From contig NZ_QLYX01000007.1 of the NCBI RefSeq assembly GCF_003289645.1, positions 1 through 64,000 on the forward strand: 64,000 nt of DNA. Direction: 5' to 3'. This document shows, one piece after another, positions 46,162-55,610 of the stretch (position 1 is its first letter; every line of letters begins with the position of its first letter). The position numbers and the translations under genes were made by a program. Source of the DNA: Actinomadura craniellae. Lineage in GTDB: Bacteria > Actinomycetota > Actinomycetes > Streptosporangiales > Streptosporangiaceae. Under the pieces are notes generated by a model. It was given only the letters and a program-made list of their open reading frames with translations. It was not told where the DNA came from and searched no databases.

Positions 46162-47979
46162 GTGCGCGCCTACCTTGCCATCGCCGTCGGTGATCCCGGC
46201 ACCCGCATTCCGCCGGCCGTGCTGGCGGCGGCCCGCCTGGCCATCGGCGACGCGGTCCCGGTACCGGCGGAGTTGTGGCGCCGGGAGGAGTGGATCTCCT
46301 CGGGCCACCGGGTCGCCCTGCTGGCCTGGTCGAACGAGCCGGCCGGCGGTGCGCTTCCGGAACCGCTGCTGGAGACCGGCGACCGGGCACTGGGATACGC
46401 GGGGTACCTGGGCGACCGCAAACGCGACGAGGACCTGTTGCTGACCGCCGACGATCCGGACGCGGTCGTCGACACCCTGGGCGGGGTCTTCTCGGTCTTT
46501 CGGGCCGACCCGGGCGGCTTCACCGCACTGACCTCGATCACCCGGGCCTGCCCCGTGTACCACGCCGAGGCCGGGGGCCTGCGGTTCGCCGGCACCCGCG
46601 CGATCCTGGTGCATTTGGCGGCCCGGGCGGCCGAGACCGGCCTGGTGCGGTCCGAGCCCGACTACGACGTGCTGGGCCTGCAGTGCATGGTCCGGCACGG
46701 CTTCTACGTGTCCGACGGGACGCCCTTCCGCGGGGTGTCGGCGGTGCCGAACGCGGGCGGGTTCACCGCTCGGACCGGTGGTCCGGCCCGGGTGACGGCC
46801 CGTCCGCTGCCGGAGCCCGGCCCGGTGCCCCGGAGCCGCCGGGCGGCGCGCCGGGCGATCGAGCCGCTGGCCGAGGCGCTGCTCGCCGCCTGCGAGCCGT
46901 TTCGCGGCTATGACCGTCCGGTCCGGCTGGCGCTGTCGGGCGGCCGTGACAGCCGGTTGATCGCGGCGGCGCTGTACGCGCGGGACATCCCCTTCCTGGG
47001 GGCGACGCACGGGTTCGCCGACCACCCGGACGTGGTGCTGTCGAAGCGGGTCGCCGACCTGCTGGGCGCGGAGTGGACCTGCGACTACACGGTTCCGGAC
47101 GAGAACGCCGCGATCACCGTGCCGCACCCGGTGCTGCGCTGCCTCGACGTGGTCCGCATGTGCGAGGGGATGAACTCCGGCTACGAGGACGTGCACACCT
47201 TCGCCCCCTACGATCCGGAGCCGCGCAGTTCCGGGTCCGGCGGGGAGCGGCTGCGCGGTGGCTTCCTCACCGACACGGCCGACCTGAGCCCGGCGGGAGT
47301 GGAGAAGCGGCTGAAGACCATCTTCGCCGCCCAGGATCATCTGATGACCCCCGCGGCTCGCGAGCGGGCCCGGCCCGACCACGAGCGGTGGCTGGAGCGT
47401 TCTCGGACTGAGGGCCTGGACGTGCTGGACAAGCTGCACATGTTCTACCGGACCGGCCGCTGGTTGGCCGGTTCGCACACCGCGGTCCTGATGAAGTGGG
47501 CGTACCACCATCCTTTCCTGGACGCCCGGGTGGTCCGGGAGGCGCTGGCCCTGCCCGTCGAGTGGCGGCTCACCGAGGAGCCGGTCCACCTGCTGATCCG
47601 GCGGCTGGCCCCGCAACTGGCCGACGTCCCGTTCGACGCCCGGCGGTGGCGGTTCGAGAGTGACGGGCCGCGCAGCCGGTGGGAACGGGCGGCCTGGCGG
47701 GCCCGGGCCCCGCTGCCGGCCACCGGGGTGACCTTCGGTTTCAACTGGCGGCGCAAGTACGGTGCGGAGTTCGCGGCGGCCGCGCGCGAGCACATCCTGG
47801 ACGGACCGTCGCAGCTGTGGGAGATCGTCGACCGGAGCGCGGTCGAGCCGATGCTGCACGAGGTCCCGCCGCGCCGGCCCAGCCAGGCCTGGAACCTGCT
47901 CAGCCTGAGCATCCTGCTGTCGAACCGGTGGCGGGAACCGTCCCCCGACCTGCCCCCGGTCACGATCCCGGTCGGCTGA
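46162..47979 (+). CDS. Asparagine-synthase-like protein without glutaminase cysteine
   Basis: This 605-residue protein has the two-domain layout of asparagine synthetase B. The N-terminal half resembles the class II amidotransferase fold but starts VRAYLAIAVGD, so the nucleophilic Cys2 is missing. The C-terminal half has the ATP-pyrophosphatase loop LALSGGRDSRLIAAAL (SGGRDS at about residues 259-264). It could make an amide or lactam from free ammonia or another amine, as in beta-lactam synthetase or lasso cyclases, but no precursor peptide or biosynthetic genes lie nearby. GGAGA precedes the GTG. It is probably monocistronic; the substrate is unknown. Confidence 0.78.
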   Translation: MRAYLAIAVGDPGTRIPPAVLAAARLAIGDAVPVPAELWRREEWISSGHRVALLAWSNEPAGGALPEPLLETGDRALGYAGYLGDRKRDEDLLLTADDPDAVVDTLGGVFSVFRADPGGFTALTSITRACPVYHAEAGGLRFAGTRAILVHLAARAAETGLVRSEPDYDVLGLQCMVRHGFYVSDGTPFRGVSAVPNAGGFTARTGGPARVTARPLPEPGPVPRSRRAARRAIEPLAEALLAACEPFRGYDRPVRLALSGGRDSRLIAAALYARDIPFLGATHGFADHPDVVLSKRVADLLGAEWTCDYTVPDENAAITVPHPVLRCLDVVRMCEGMNSGYEDVHTFAPYDPEPRSSGSGGERLRGGFLTDTADLSPAGVEKRLKTIFAAQDHLMTPAARERARPDHERWLERSRTEGLDVLDKLHMFYRTGRWLAGSHTAVLMKWAYHHPFLDARVVREALALPVEWRLTEEPVHLLIRRLAPQLADVPFDARRWRFESDGPRSRWERAAWRARAPLPATGVTFGFNWRRKYGAEFAAAAREHILDGPSQLWEIVDRSAVEPMLHEVPPRRPSQAWNLLSLSILLSNRWREPSPDLPPVTIPVG

Positions 47980-48008
47980 GGACGTAACCGGAATGCCGCC
48001 CCGGAGGA

Positions 48009-48049
48009 AGTGGTCTAGACCTCTAGCGCTAGTCTTGGTCTAGACCACT
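48009..48049. promoter_or_regulatory. Paired DasR-type operators (dre) upstream of gap
   Basis: Two perfect GGTCTAGACC palindromes (48012-48021 and 48037-48046) have flanks AGT and ACT that make a 13-bp inverted repeat. Between them lies a third palindrome, CTAGCGCTAG (48023-48032). The flanked form TTGGTCTAGACCACT closely matches the Streptomyces DasR responsive element ACTGGTCTAGACCACT. DasR is the GntR-type repressor released by glucosamine-6-phosphate. The pair lies about 158 bases before the gap start, so it may repress the glycolytic operon. Confidence 0.75.
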
Positions 48050-48074
48050 GATGCTCCCCGACCTCCCCCGTTAG

Positions 48075-49208
<1,134 letters not shown>

Positions 49209-49218
49209 CCCAGCCGTC

Positions 49219-49253
49219 CCGTCCGCCGTGACCCGCCGGGTCACGGCGGACGG
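49219..49253 (+). terminator. 16-bp hairpin between gap and pgk
   Basis: CCGTCCGCCGTGACCC (49219-49234) pairs perfectly with 49238-49253 around a 3-base GCC loop. It lies 10 bases after the gap stop. There is no T-tract, so it may be a partial terminator or an mRNA stabiliser that raises gap over pgk. Confidence 0.7.
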
Positions 49254-49271
49254 TCTGTCAGGAGGACTTCG

Positions 49272-50459
49272 ATGCGCACCCTTGACGATCTCGACGTACG
49301 CGGCCGGCGGGTACTGGTCCGCGCCGACCTCAACGTTCCGCTGTCCGACGGCGCCATCACCGACGACGGACGGATCCGGGCCGCCCTGCCGACCCTCACC
49401 GCGCTCCGCGAGCGCGGTGCCCGGGTCGTCGTCTGCTCCCACCTCGGCCGGCCCAAGGGCGAGGTGAAGCCGGAGTTCTCGCTGGCCCCCGTGGCCGCAC
49501 GGCTCGGCGAACTGCTGGGTGCCCCGGTGCGCGCGGCGGCCGACGTGGTCGGCGAGAGCGCGCAGGCCACCGTGGCCGGGCTGGCCGACGGCGACGTGGC
49601 ACTGCTGGAGAACCTGCGCTTCGAGCCGGGGGAGACCAGCAAGGACGACGCCGAGCGGGGCGCCTTCGCCGACCGCCTTGCCGCGCTGGCCGAACTCTAC
49701 GTGGGCGACGGCTTCGGCGCGGTGCACCGCCGGCACGCCAGCGTCTACGACGTCCCGCAGCGGCTGCCGCACGCGGCCGGGTACCTGATCGCCGCCGAGC
49801 TCGCGGTGCTGCGCCGGCTCACCGACGACGTCCGGCGGCCGTACGCGGTGGTGCTGGGCGGCGCCAAGGTGTCCGACAAGCTGGGCGTCATCGACAGCCT
49901 GCTCGGCCGGGCCGACCGCATCCTGATCGGTGGCGGCATGGTCTTCACCTTCCTCAAGGCCCAGGGCCACGAGGTGGGCCGGAGCCTGCTGGAGGAGGAC
50001 CAGCTCGACACCGTCCGCGAGTACCTGCGGCGGGCCGCCGGGACCGGGGTCGAGTTCGTGCTCCCCGTGGACGTCGTGGCGGCCACCGAGTTCTCCGCCG
50101 ACGCCGACCACCAGGTGGTGCCGGCCGACGGCATCCCCGCCGACCGCCTCGGCCTCGACATCGGGCCCGAGTCGGGCAAGCTGTTCGCGAGCCGGCTGGC
50201 CGACGCCGAGACGATCTTCTGGAACGGCCCGATGGGCGTGTTCGAGATGGAGCCCTACGCGCACGGCACCCGCGCGGTCGCCCAGGGCCTGCTGGACTCG
50301 GGCGCCTACACCGTGGTCGGCGGGGGCGACTCCGCCGCGGCGGTGCGGCTGCTCGGCTTCGACGAGAACGCGTTTTCCCACATCTCGACCGGCGGCGGCG
50401 CGAGCCTGGAGTACCTCGAAGGCAAGACGCTGCCCGGCCTGTCGGCACTGGAGGACTGA
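49272..50459 (+). CDS. pgk: Phosphoglycerate kinase
   Basis: This 395-residue two-domain kinase makes ATP from 1,3-bisphosphoglycerate. It has [51 protein letters not shown], the nucleotide-domain [15 protein letters not shown] and [12 protein letters not shown], and the terminal [20 protein letters not shown] lies about 7 bases before the ATG at 49272. It ends 2 bases before tpiA, so the two are co-transcribed. Confidence 0.96.
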   Translation: MRTLDDLDVRGRRVLVRADLNVPLSDGAITDDGRIRAALPTLTALRERGARVVVCSHLGRPKGEVKPEFSLAPVAARLGELLGAPVRAAADVVGESAQATVAGLADGDVALLENLRFEPGETSKDDAERGAFADRLAALAELYVGDGFGAVHRRHASVYDVPQRLPHAAGYLIAAELAVLRRLTDDVRRPYAVVLGGAKVSDKLGVIDSLLGRADRILIGGGMVFTFLKAQGHEVGRSLLEEDQLDTVREYLRRAAGTGVEFVLPVDVVAATEFSADADHQVVPADGIPADRLGLDIGPESGKLFASRLADAETIFWNGPMGVFEMEPYAHGTRAVAQGLLDSGAYTVVGGGDSAAAVRLLGFDENAFSHISTGGGASLEYLEGKTLPGLSALED

Positions 50460-50461
50460 TC

Positions 50462-51259
50462 ATGGCTGGAACTCCCAAGACTTCCCGCAAGCCGCTGATG
50501 GCCGGTAACTGGAAGATGAACACCCACCACCTTGAGGCGATCGCGCTGGTGCAGAAGCTCGCGTTCGCGCTCAAGGAGGCCGACTACGACGCGGTCGACG
50601 TGGCGGTGCTGCCGCCGTTCACCTCGATCAGGTCCGTGCAGACCCTGGTCGACGCCGACAGCCTGCAGATCCGGTACGGCGCGCAGGACGTCTCGCCGCA
50701 CACCGCCGGCGCCTACACCGGCGAGATCTCCGGGGGCATGCTCGCCAAGCTGGGCTGCTCTTACGTCACCGTCGGGCACTCCGAGCGCCGCCAGTACCAC
50801 CACGAGGACGACGTGCTGGTCAACGCCAAGACCAAGGCGGCGCTGGCGAACGAGATCACCCCCATCCTGTGCGTGGGGGAGGGGCTGGACGTGCGGCGGG
50901 CCGGCGAGCACGTCGCGCACACGCTGGCCCAGATCGACGGCGGGCTGGAGAAGATCCCCGCCGACCAGGCCCGCACCGTGGTGATCGCCTACGAGCCGGT
51001 GTGGGCGATCGGTACCGGCGAGGTCGCCACGCCCGACGACGCCCAGGAGGTCTGCGGGGCGATCCGGGGCCGCCTCGCCGAACTGTACGACGCTGAGGTG
51101 GCCGATGAGATGCGTATCCTGTACGGAGGTTCCGTGAAGGGCGCCAACATCGCCGGCATCATGGCGAAGCCTGACGTCGATGGTGCCCTGGTCGGGGGTG
51201 CCAGCCTCGACCCGGGCGAGTTCGTCAAGATCTGCCGTTATCGCGAGTTGCCCGCCTGA
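50462..51259 (+). CDS. tpiA: Triose-phosphate isomerase
   Basis: This 265-residue TIM-barrel enzyme interconverts dihydroxyacetone phosphate and glyceraldehyde-3-phosphate. Catalytic residues are visible in AGNWKMN (Lys), [10 protein letters not shown] (His) and [13 protein letters not shown] (Glu), with the phosphate loop [13 protein letters not shown] and [12 protein letters not shown]. It starts 2 bases after the pgk stop. A 135-base gap follows before secG. Confidence 0.96.
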   Translation: MAGTPKTSRKPLMAGNWKMNTHHLEAIALVQKLAFALKEADYDAVDVAVLPPFTSIRSVQTLVDADSLQIRYGAQDVSPHTAGAYTGEISGGMLAKLGCSYVTVGHSERRQYHHEDDVLVNAKTKAALANEITPILCVGEGLDVRRAGEHVAHTLAQIDGGLEKIPADQARTVVIAYEPVWAIGTGEVATPDDAQEVCGAIRGRLAELYDAEVADEMRILYGGSVKGANIAGIMAKPDVDGALVGGASLDPGEFVKICRYRELPA

Positions 51260-51296
51260 CACGGGGATTCTTGCTGAACCAGCGGACAGTTCGTCG

Positions 51297-51317
51297 TACC
51301 CTTCTTTCCTAAGGGTA
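51297..51317. promoter_or_regulatory. Inverted repeat in the tpiA-secG gap
   Basis: TACCCTT and AAGGGTA form a perfect 7-bp inverted repeat around a 7-base pyrimidine loop, 78 bases before secG. It may be a weak terminator for tpiA or part of the secG promoter. No T-tract follows on the plus strand. Confidence 0.35.
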
Positions 51318-51394
51318 AAACGCGGCCTGATCCGCCGTCCTTGCACACGACGCCCCCGCGCCCGCGGGCGGCCCAGAGAAGGCGTTGAACTGCT

Positions 51395-51637
51395 GTGATC
51401 CTTGCAACGACCGTCGTTCTGATCGCCACCAGCCTGCTGATGGTCCTGCTCGTCCTGCTGCACAAGGGCAAGGGCGGCGGGCTCTCCGACATGTTCGGCG
51501 GCGGGATGTCGTCGTCCCTGGGCGGGTCGTCGGTGGTGGAACGCAACCTCGACCGGCTGACGATCGGTACCGGAGTGCTCTGGTTCACCTCGATCATCGT
51601 GCTGGGGCTGCTGTTCAAGTCCAAGGGCGTCGGCTGA
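51395..51637 (+). CDS. secG: Protein translocase subunit SecG
   Basis: This 80-residue membrane protein has two spans (LIATSLLMVLLVLLHKGKGG and TGVLWFTSIIVLGLLF) flanking the conserved cytoplasmic KGKGGGLSDMFGGGMSSSL loop. SecG assists the SecYEG channel. The GTG at 51395 is the only start that gives the complete first span. The position after tpiA is typical of actinomycetes. Confidence 0.93.
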   Translation: MILATTVVLIATSLLMVLLVLLHKGKGGGLSDMFGGGMSSSLGGSSVVERNLDRLTIGTGVLWFTSIIVLGLLFKSKGVG

Positions 51638-51714
51638 GCCGGTCAGGCCGGGTCGCAGTTTTCATCGTCGCGCCGCCGGGGTCAGGCGGCGGCTGAGCAA
51701 CGAGGAGTAAGTCC

Positions 51715-52089
51715 GTGGGTAGTGGCAACGCCATTCGGGGCAGCCGGGTCGGTGCCGGCCCGATGGGAGAGGCCGAGCGCGGAGATGCGGCACCCCGTGT
51801 GTGGGTCACCTTCTACTGCGCCAACCGGCACGAGACGCGGCCGAGCTTCGCGACCGACGTCGCGGTCCCCGACCAGTGGGACTGCCCGCGCTGCGGCTTC
51901 CCCGCGGGCCAGGACAAGCACAACCCGCCCGCGCCCCCGAAGACCGAGCCCTACAAGACGCACCTCGCGTACGTGAAGGAGCGGCGCAGCGACGAGGACG
52001 GCCAGGCCATCCTCGACGAGGCCCTGGCCCGGCTGCGGGCCAAGCGGGCCGCGGTCCGCGCCGCCCTGGAAGCCGCGACCAAGGGCTGA
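51715..52089 (+). CDS. rbpA: RNA polymerase-binding protein RbpA
   Basis: This 124-residue actinobacterial transcription factor binds RNA polymerase and the principal sigma factor, stabilising open complexes. It has the invariant N-terminal SGNAIRGSRVGAGPMGEAER, a zinc-ribbon-like core (FYCANRHETRPSFA, then WDCPRCGFPAGQD) and a C-terminal sigma-interaction helix (RRSDEDGQAILDEALARLRA). CGAGGAG precedes the GTG by about 9 bases. A perfect hairpin terminator follows. Confidence 0.94.
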   Translation: MGSGNAIRGSRVGAGPMGEAERGDAAPRVWVTFYCANRHETRPSFATDVAVPDQWDCPRCGFPAGQDKHNPPAPPKTEPYKTHLAYVKERRSDEDGQAILDEALARLRAKRAAVRAALEAATKG

Positions 52090-52111
52090 CCCTCAGCCCG
52101 CCACGTGCAGG

Positions 52112-52138
52112 GCCCGGCTCCACGAGGAGCCGGGCTTT
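52112..52138 (+). terminator. rbpA terminator
   Basis: GCCCGGCTCC-ACGA-GGAGCCGGGC followed by TTT: a perfect 10-bp stem with a 4-base loop, 22 bases after the rbpA stop. It also insulates rbpA from the convergent HATPase gene. Confidence 0.85.
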
Positions 52139-52177
52139 CGCATCCGCCCCGCACTGCTGAAGGAGCATGGGTGGGTG

Positions 52178-52705
52178 TCAGGTGGTGGGGGCCGGGAGGG
52201 CGAAGCGGGCCCAGACGTCCTTGCCCTGGCCGCACGGGCAGAGATTCCAGCCCCAGCGGTCGCTGAATCCGGCCACCAGTTGGAGCCCGCGCCCGCTGAC
52301 GGAGGTGAGCCCGGGCAGGCCGGTCGCCGGTGGCCGCGGGCTGGCGTCGGTGATCGCGCACAGCAGCGAGCGGCCACGGTTCTCCAGCCGCAGGCCGATC
52401 GACCAGCGCATCGCAACGGCGGGCGCGCCGTGCAGCAGGGCGTTGGCCACCAGTTCGGACACCACCAGGCTCACGTCCGAGGTGAGCGCGGACAGGTCCC
52501 AGTCGGCGAGTGCCGTGGTGAGCAGGCTCCGGGCGGTCTTGGCCGCGGCCGGCCGTGGGGTGAGGGTGAAGGCCGCGGTTCCCTCCGCATACCCGGGAAC
52601 GCGGTGCCCGAGGCCGCACGGCTCGGCGGGCCGGGCCGCGGCGAGGTGGGCGGGGTCGGGCCGGAACAGGTCGGGGGTGCCCATGGTGCCAGGTGTGCCT
52701 GTCAT
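52178..52705 (-). CDS. HATPase_c regulator (anti-sigma-kinase type)
   Basis: This 175-residue protein of the RsbW/SpoIIAB-like ATPase group has the N-box VSELVANALLHGAP, a G1 region AITDASPRPP and a G2 region VSGRGLQLVAGFSD. About 50 Pro/Ala-rich residues precede the domain. Such stand-alone ATPases are abundant in actinomycetes and may bind sigma or anti-anti-sigma partners; none is encoded beside it. The ATG at 52705 was chosen over in-frame 52684 because of an upstream GAGGA. An 18-bp palindrome lies 53 bases upstream. Confidence 0.82.
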   Translation of the reverse strand: MTGTPGTMGTPDLFRPDPAHLAAARPAEPCGLGHRVPGYAEGTAAFTLTPRPAAAKTARSLLTTALADWDLSALTSDVSLVVSELVANALLHGAPAVAMRWSIGLRLENRGRSLLCAITDASPRPPATGLPGLTSVSGRGLQLVAGFSDRWGWNLCPCGQGKDVWARFALPAPTT

Positions 52706-52757
52706 GCGGCTCGTCCTCGGTTGGCGCAGCGGGGGCCGGAAACGGTTGTGGACCGCT

Positions 52758-52775
52758 CCGATGCAATTGCATCGG
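52758..52775. promoter_or_regulatory. 18-bp perfect palindrome
   Basis: CCGATGCAATTGCATCGG is completely symmetric and lies 53 bases before the HATPase gene start, in its likely promoter. The AT-rich centre in a GC-rich genome suggests a repressor site, probably of HTH/XRE type; the owner is unknown. Confidence 0.6.
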
Positions 52776-52830
52776 CTGCCATAATGCCCTGCCTTCGCGT
52801 GCTCCGTGGCCGCTTTGGCCCGCCGGGCCG

Positions 52831-54087
52831 TCAGTTCCCCGACCGGGCCGCGAGCCGGCGGCCCAGCCGCTGCCCGGGAAGCTCGATCCAGCGATGCGTG
52901 GCCCAGCACAGCGGGAGCAGTACGACGAAGAAGGCGGCGAGCATCAGCGGCCGGTCCGTCTCGGCCCGGCCCACCAGCCGGTCGCCGACCACCAGCAGCA
53001 ACGTGTGCAGCAGGTAGACCGAATAGCTGATCACCCCCAGCCGGACCAGCGCCGCGGGCAGGTGGCGCCGCCGCAGCGCCAGCCCGGCGCCGAAGGTGAG
53101 CGCCGCCAGTACCACCGCCCCGGCCCAGGTGCGCTGGGCCGCCAGGGCCGCCATGGACTCTGCACCGTTCTCGGCCCGCAGATGCCAGGCTCCGGCCGCC
53201 ACGGCGCACCCCAGGACCCCCGCCACGGCCGCCGCGGCACGGCGGCGGGGGATCTGTCGGCGCTCGGCCCGGTGGACCACGGTGCCGGTGAACATCACCG
53301 CCAGGACCACCAGGCCCTGCCAGGCGCCGATCCGGCCGTTGCCGGCGACGAGCACGACGGCCAGCGCGCCGCCCGCCACCGCGGCGGCCGCCGCGAGCCG
53401 CCGCCCTCCGTGCAGAGCGGTCCCGATCGCGACCGCCACCACCAGGGCCGTGACCACCGTGACGGGCAGGGTTCCGGCACCGCGCGAGATCGCGGCACCG
53501 GCCGGCAGCAGCCCGCCGAGGACCAGCCCGAACCCGGCCAGGCCCACGGCGATCGACGCCGACCGGCGGTGCACGCCCAGGACGAAGGCGGCGACGACCA
53601 TCAGGTAGAAGGCCATCTCGTAGGACAGCGTCCAGAGCACGTTGATCGCGTTGGGCACGCCGGTCAAGTCCTGGAGCATGGTGAGGTGCGCCAGGACGGC
53701 CGTCACCGGTTCGGCGCGGTCGAGCCCGCCGCGCAGCGCGTAGACGCTGAGGAGCGCCTGGAGGACCGCCGCTCCCAGGGCGACGCCCAGCAGCGGGTAG
53801 ATCCGGAACACCCGGCCGAGCCAGAACCGGCGCAGCGAGCCGGTCCGCTCCAGGGAGGCCGGAATGATATAGCCGCTGACCAGGAAGAACACCAAGACGC
53901 CGTAGGTGCCGGGATCGAACCAGGCCAGCATCTGGCGGCGGAACTCCGGCAGGTAGTGGTAGGTCGCGTGGTGGAACGCCACGGCCAGCGCGCCCAGCCC
54001 GCGCAGCGCGTCCAGCCAGGCCAGCCGGCCGGTGCCGGCGGGAGCCGATGGGACGGGCACCGCCGGCCGCACGCTCGTGCCCGACAT
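52831..54087 (-). CDS. Acyltransferase 3 family membrane protein
   Basis: This 418-residue integral membrane acyltransferase has about ten spans. The family start is LAWLDALRGLGALAVAFHH (catalytic His), then FFLVSGYIIPASLERTGSLRRFWLGRVFRIYP (core LVSGYIIPASL) and VISYSVYLLHTLLL near the end. Such enzymes O-acetylate or acylate envelope glycans, antibiotics or lipids; the acceptor is unknown. GAAGGGA precedes the ATG at 54087. No biosynthetic partner lies adjacent. Confidence 0.86.
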   Translation of the reverse strand: MSGTSVRPAVPVPSAPAGTGRLAWLDALRGLGALAVAFHHATYHYLPEFRRQMLAWFDPGTYGVLVFFLVSGYIIPASLERTGSLRRFWLGRVFRIYPLLGVALGAAVLQALLSVYALRGGLDRAEPVTAVLAHLTMLQDLTGVPNAINVLWTLSYEMAFYLMVVAAFVLGVHRRSASIAVGLAGFGLVLGGLLPAGAAISRGAGTLPVTVVTALVVAVAIGTALHGGRRLAAAAAVAGGALAVVLVAGNGRIGAWQGLVVLAVMFTGTVVHRAERRQIPRRRAAAAVAGVLGCAVAAGAWHLRAENGAESMAALAAQRTWAGAVVLAALTFGAGLALRRRHLPAALVRLGVISYSVYLLHTLLLVVGDRLVGRAETDRPLMLAAFFVVLLPLCWATHRWIELPGQRLGRRLAARSGN

Positions 54088-54154
54088 GCCCGCGCTCCCT
54101 TCCGATCACCCGATGCCGAGCCCGACCCTAGCGGCCCCGGAACGCGGGCGGGGC

Positions 54155-55000
54155 TCAGCCGCGCTCCGCGGCCCCCGCGGGCGCCGCCACGAACGGCGCG
54201 GCCTGGACGGGCACGCCGCCGCGGACCTCACCGCCGGCCTCGAAGCGGTCGAACCGGAACGGCAGCCCCGCGGCAACCGAGATTGTCGGGCGATCCATCA
54301 GCTGGAAGTGCAGATGCGGCTCGCTGGAGTTGCCCGAGTTGCCGCACTGGGCCAGCGGCTGCCCGGCGCGCACCCGTTCCCCCTCCCGCACCAGCAACGA
54401 GCCGCGCCGTAGATGTGCCAGGACGGCGTACACCCCATCGCCCAGATCCAGTACCAGGTGGTTGCCCAGCACCCAGCGAGCTCCGCCGAGGGGGCGGACG
54501 ACGCCTTCCATGACGAAGAGGTAGAGCAGCCCGAGCCAGGAACCGCGGCTCCAGTGGTCCCGCTGCCGTCCGCTCGCCCGGACGACGGTCCCGTCGGCGG
54601 GCGCGTGGATCGGCTGCCCGAACGAGGGGTACGTCTCGGGCCGGCGGGCGATCGGCCAGGCGTGCACCGCCTGCCACTCCTTCGTCTCGTCCGGCCAGTG
54701 GAGCAGGTCGACCGCGTAGGTCTGGGCGTACAGGTGGGTGCCGTGGCTGGGCACCCGGTCACCGGGCCCGTTGACCGCGATCCACCGCCCGGCCACCGGG
54801 ATGGAGACCTCCACCGGCTCGCGGCCCACGGTGCGCAGCCGGACGAACATCAGCGCCAGGCCGGCCAGGAAGATCACGTAGCCGCCCCGGTGCAGCCAGC
54901 TCAGATCGAGCGCGTACTTGCCGGTGAGGGACACCGCGATGCCGCCGAGGAGCAGCGGGAGACGGACACGGGCGGCGAGTCGGGGGAACGACCGATGCAT
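54155..55000 (-). CDS. Membrane-anchored M23 (LytM-like) peptidase
   Basis: This 281-residue protein has two N-terminal spans (LPLLLGGIAVSLTGKYAL and GGYVIFLAGLALMFV), then an extracytoplasmic M23 domain. Metal-site elements are SHGTHLYAQTYAVDLLHW, GNHLVLDLGDGVYAVLAHL and EPHLHFQLMD. The first ligand motif is looser than the textbook HxxxD, so activity is likely but not certain. Such proteins cleave peptidoglycan peptides or regulate those that do. It lies 24 bases downstream of an ArsR-like regulator, with AAGGAGAG before its ATG. Confidence 0.83.
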   Translation of the reverse strand: MHRSFPRLAARVRLPLLLGGIAVSLTGKYALDLSWLHRGGYVIFLAGLALMFVRLRTVGREPVEVSIPVAGRWIAVNGPGDRVPSHGTHLYAQTYAVDLLHWPDETKEWQAVHAWPIARRPETYPSFGQPIHAPADGTVVRASGRQRDHWSRGSWLGLLYLFVMEGVVRPLGGARWVLGNHLVLDLGDGVYAVLAHLRRGSLLVREGERVRAGQPLAQCGNSGNSSEPHLHFQLMDRPTISVAAGLPFRFDRFEAGGEVRGGVPVQAAPFVAAPAGAAERG

Positions 55001-55024
55001 CGGACTCTCCTTCGTACGTCCGGG

Positions 55025-55534
55025 TCACCGCCGGGCGGCGGCGAGCATGGCGAGCAGGGGGACCACTCGTTCGGTGGGCACCGCGTACCGGCCCCGGGCG
55101 GTGGTGCGCAGCCAGCCGGCGGCGACGAGCTGCCGCAGGTGGTGGTAGAGCTGCCCGGTGGTGCCGAGCCGTTCGTGCTCGGCGAGTTCGGCGGCCGTGC
55201 CCGTGCCGTGCAGGACCTCGCGCAGGAGCAGCAGCCGGACCGGATGTCCCAGGGCGGTGAGGGTGGACGCGGCCTGGCTCCAGTCGTCCTCGAGTAGTTC
55301 CGCCAGGCCGTGGCCCTGCTGCCACTCGGCCCGCTCGCCGGTGGGCAGGGTGACGGCCCCGGTGAACAGGACCGCCCCCGGGGTGGGGGTCCGCTCCTTG
55401 AGCCCCTCCAGTGCCCAGAACACTTCGGCCTCCGGCACGGCCGGGACGGCCGGCGGCGCGGCCTCCAGGGCGGCGACCCGGGCCTCCAGGGCCGCCAGCC
55501 GCGCGGCCACGGAGTCTTCGGCAGCAGAGGACAT
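55025..55534 (-). CDS. ArsR-type winged-helix regulator with coiled coil
   Basis: This 169-residue protein has an N-terminal coiled coil (SVAARLAALEARVAALEA), a middle segment of about 55 residues, and a winged helix (LGHPVRLLLLREVLHGTGTA, then YHHLRQLVAAGWLRTTARG). It lacks the metal-binding cysteines of metalloregulatory ArsR proteins. It lies directly before the M23 peptidase on the same strand, so they form an operon. A perfect AT-rich palindrome sits 10 bases before its start, a natural autoregulatory site. Confidence 0.84.
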   Translation of the reverse strand: MSSAAEDSVAARLAALEARVAALEAAPPAVPAVPEAEVFWALEGLKERTPTPGAVLFTGAVTLPTGERAEWQQGHGLAELLEDDWSQAASTLTALGHPVRLLLLREVLHGTGTAAELAEHERLGTTGQLYHHLRQLVAAGWLRTTARGRYAVPTERVVPLLAMLAAARR

Positions 55535-55543
55535 GCCTTGAGT

Positions 55544-55559
55544 TTACGTAAATACGTAA
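55544..55559. promoter_or_regulatory. Operator for the ArsR-like/M23 operon
   Basis: TTACGTAAATACGTAA has perfect 7-bp arms around AA. It lies 10 bases upstream of the ArsR-like start codon and stands out as AT-rich. Its position over the promoter or leader fits autorepression. Confidence 0.7.
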
Positions 55560-55610
55560 TTCCGTCAAACGTGGGCGTGGGGCACCCACCCGGGTGACGC
55601 ACCCCGGCGA

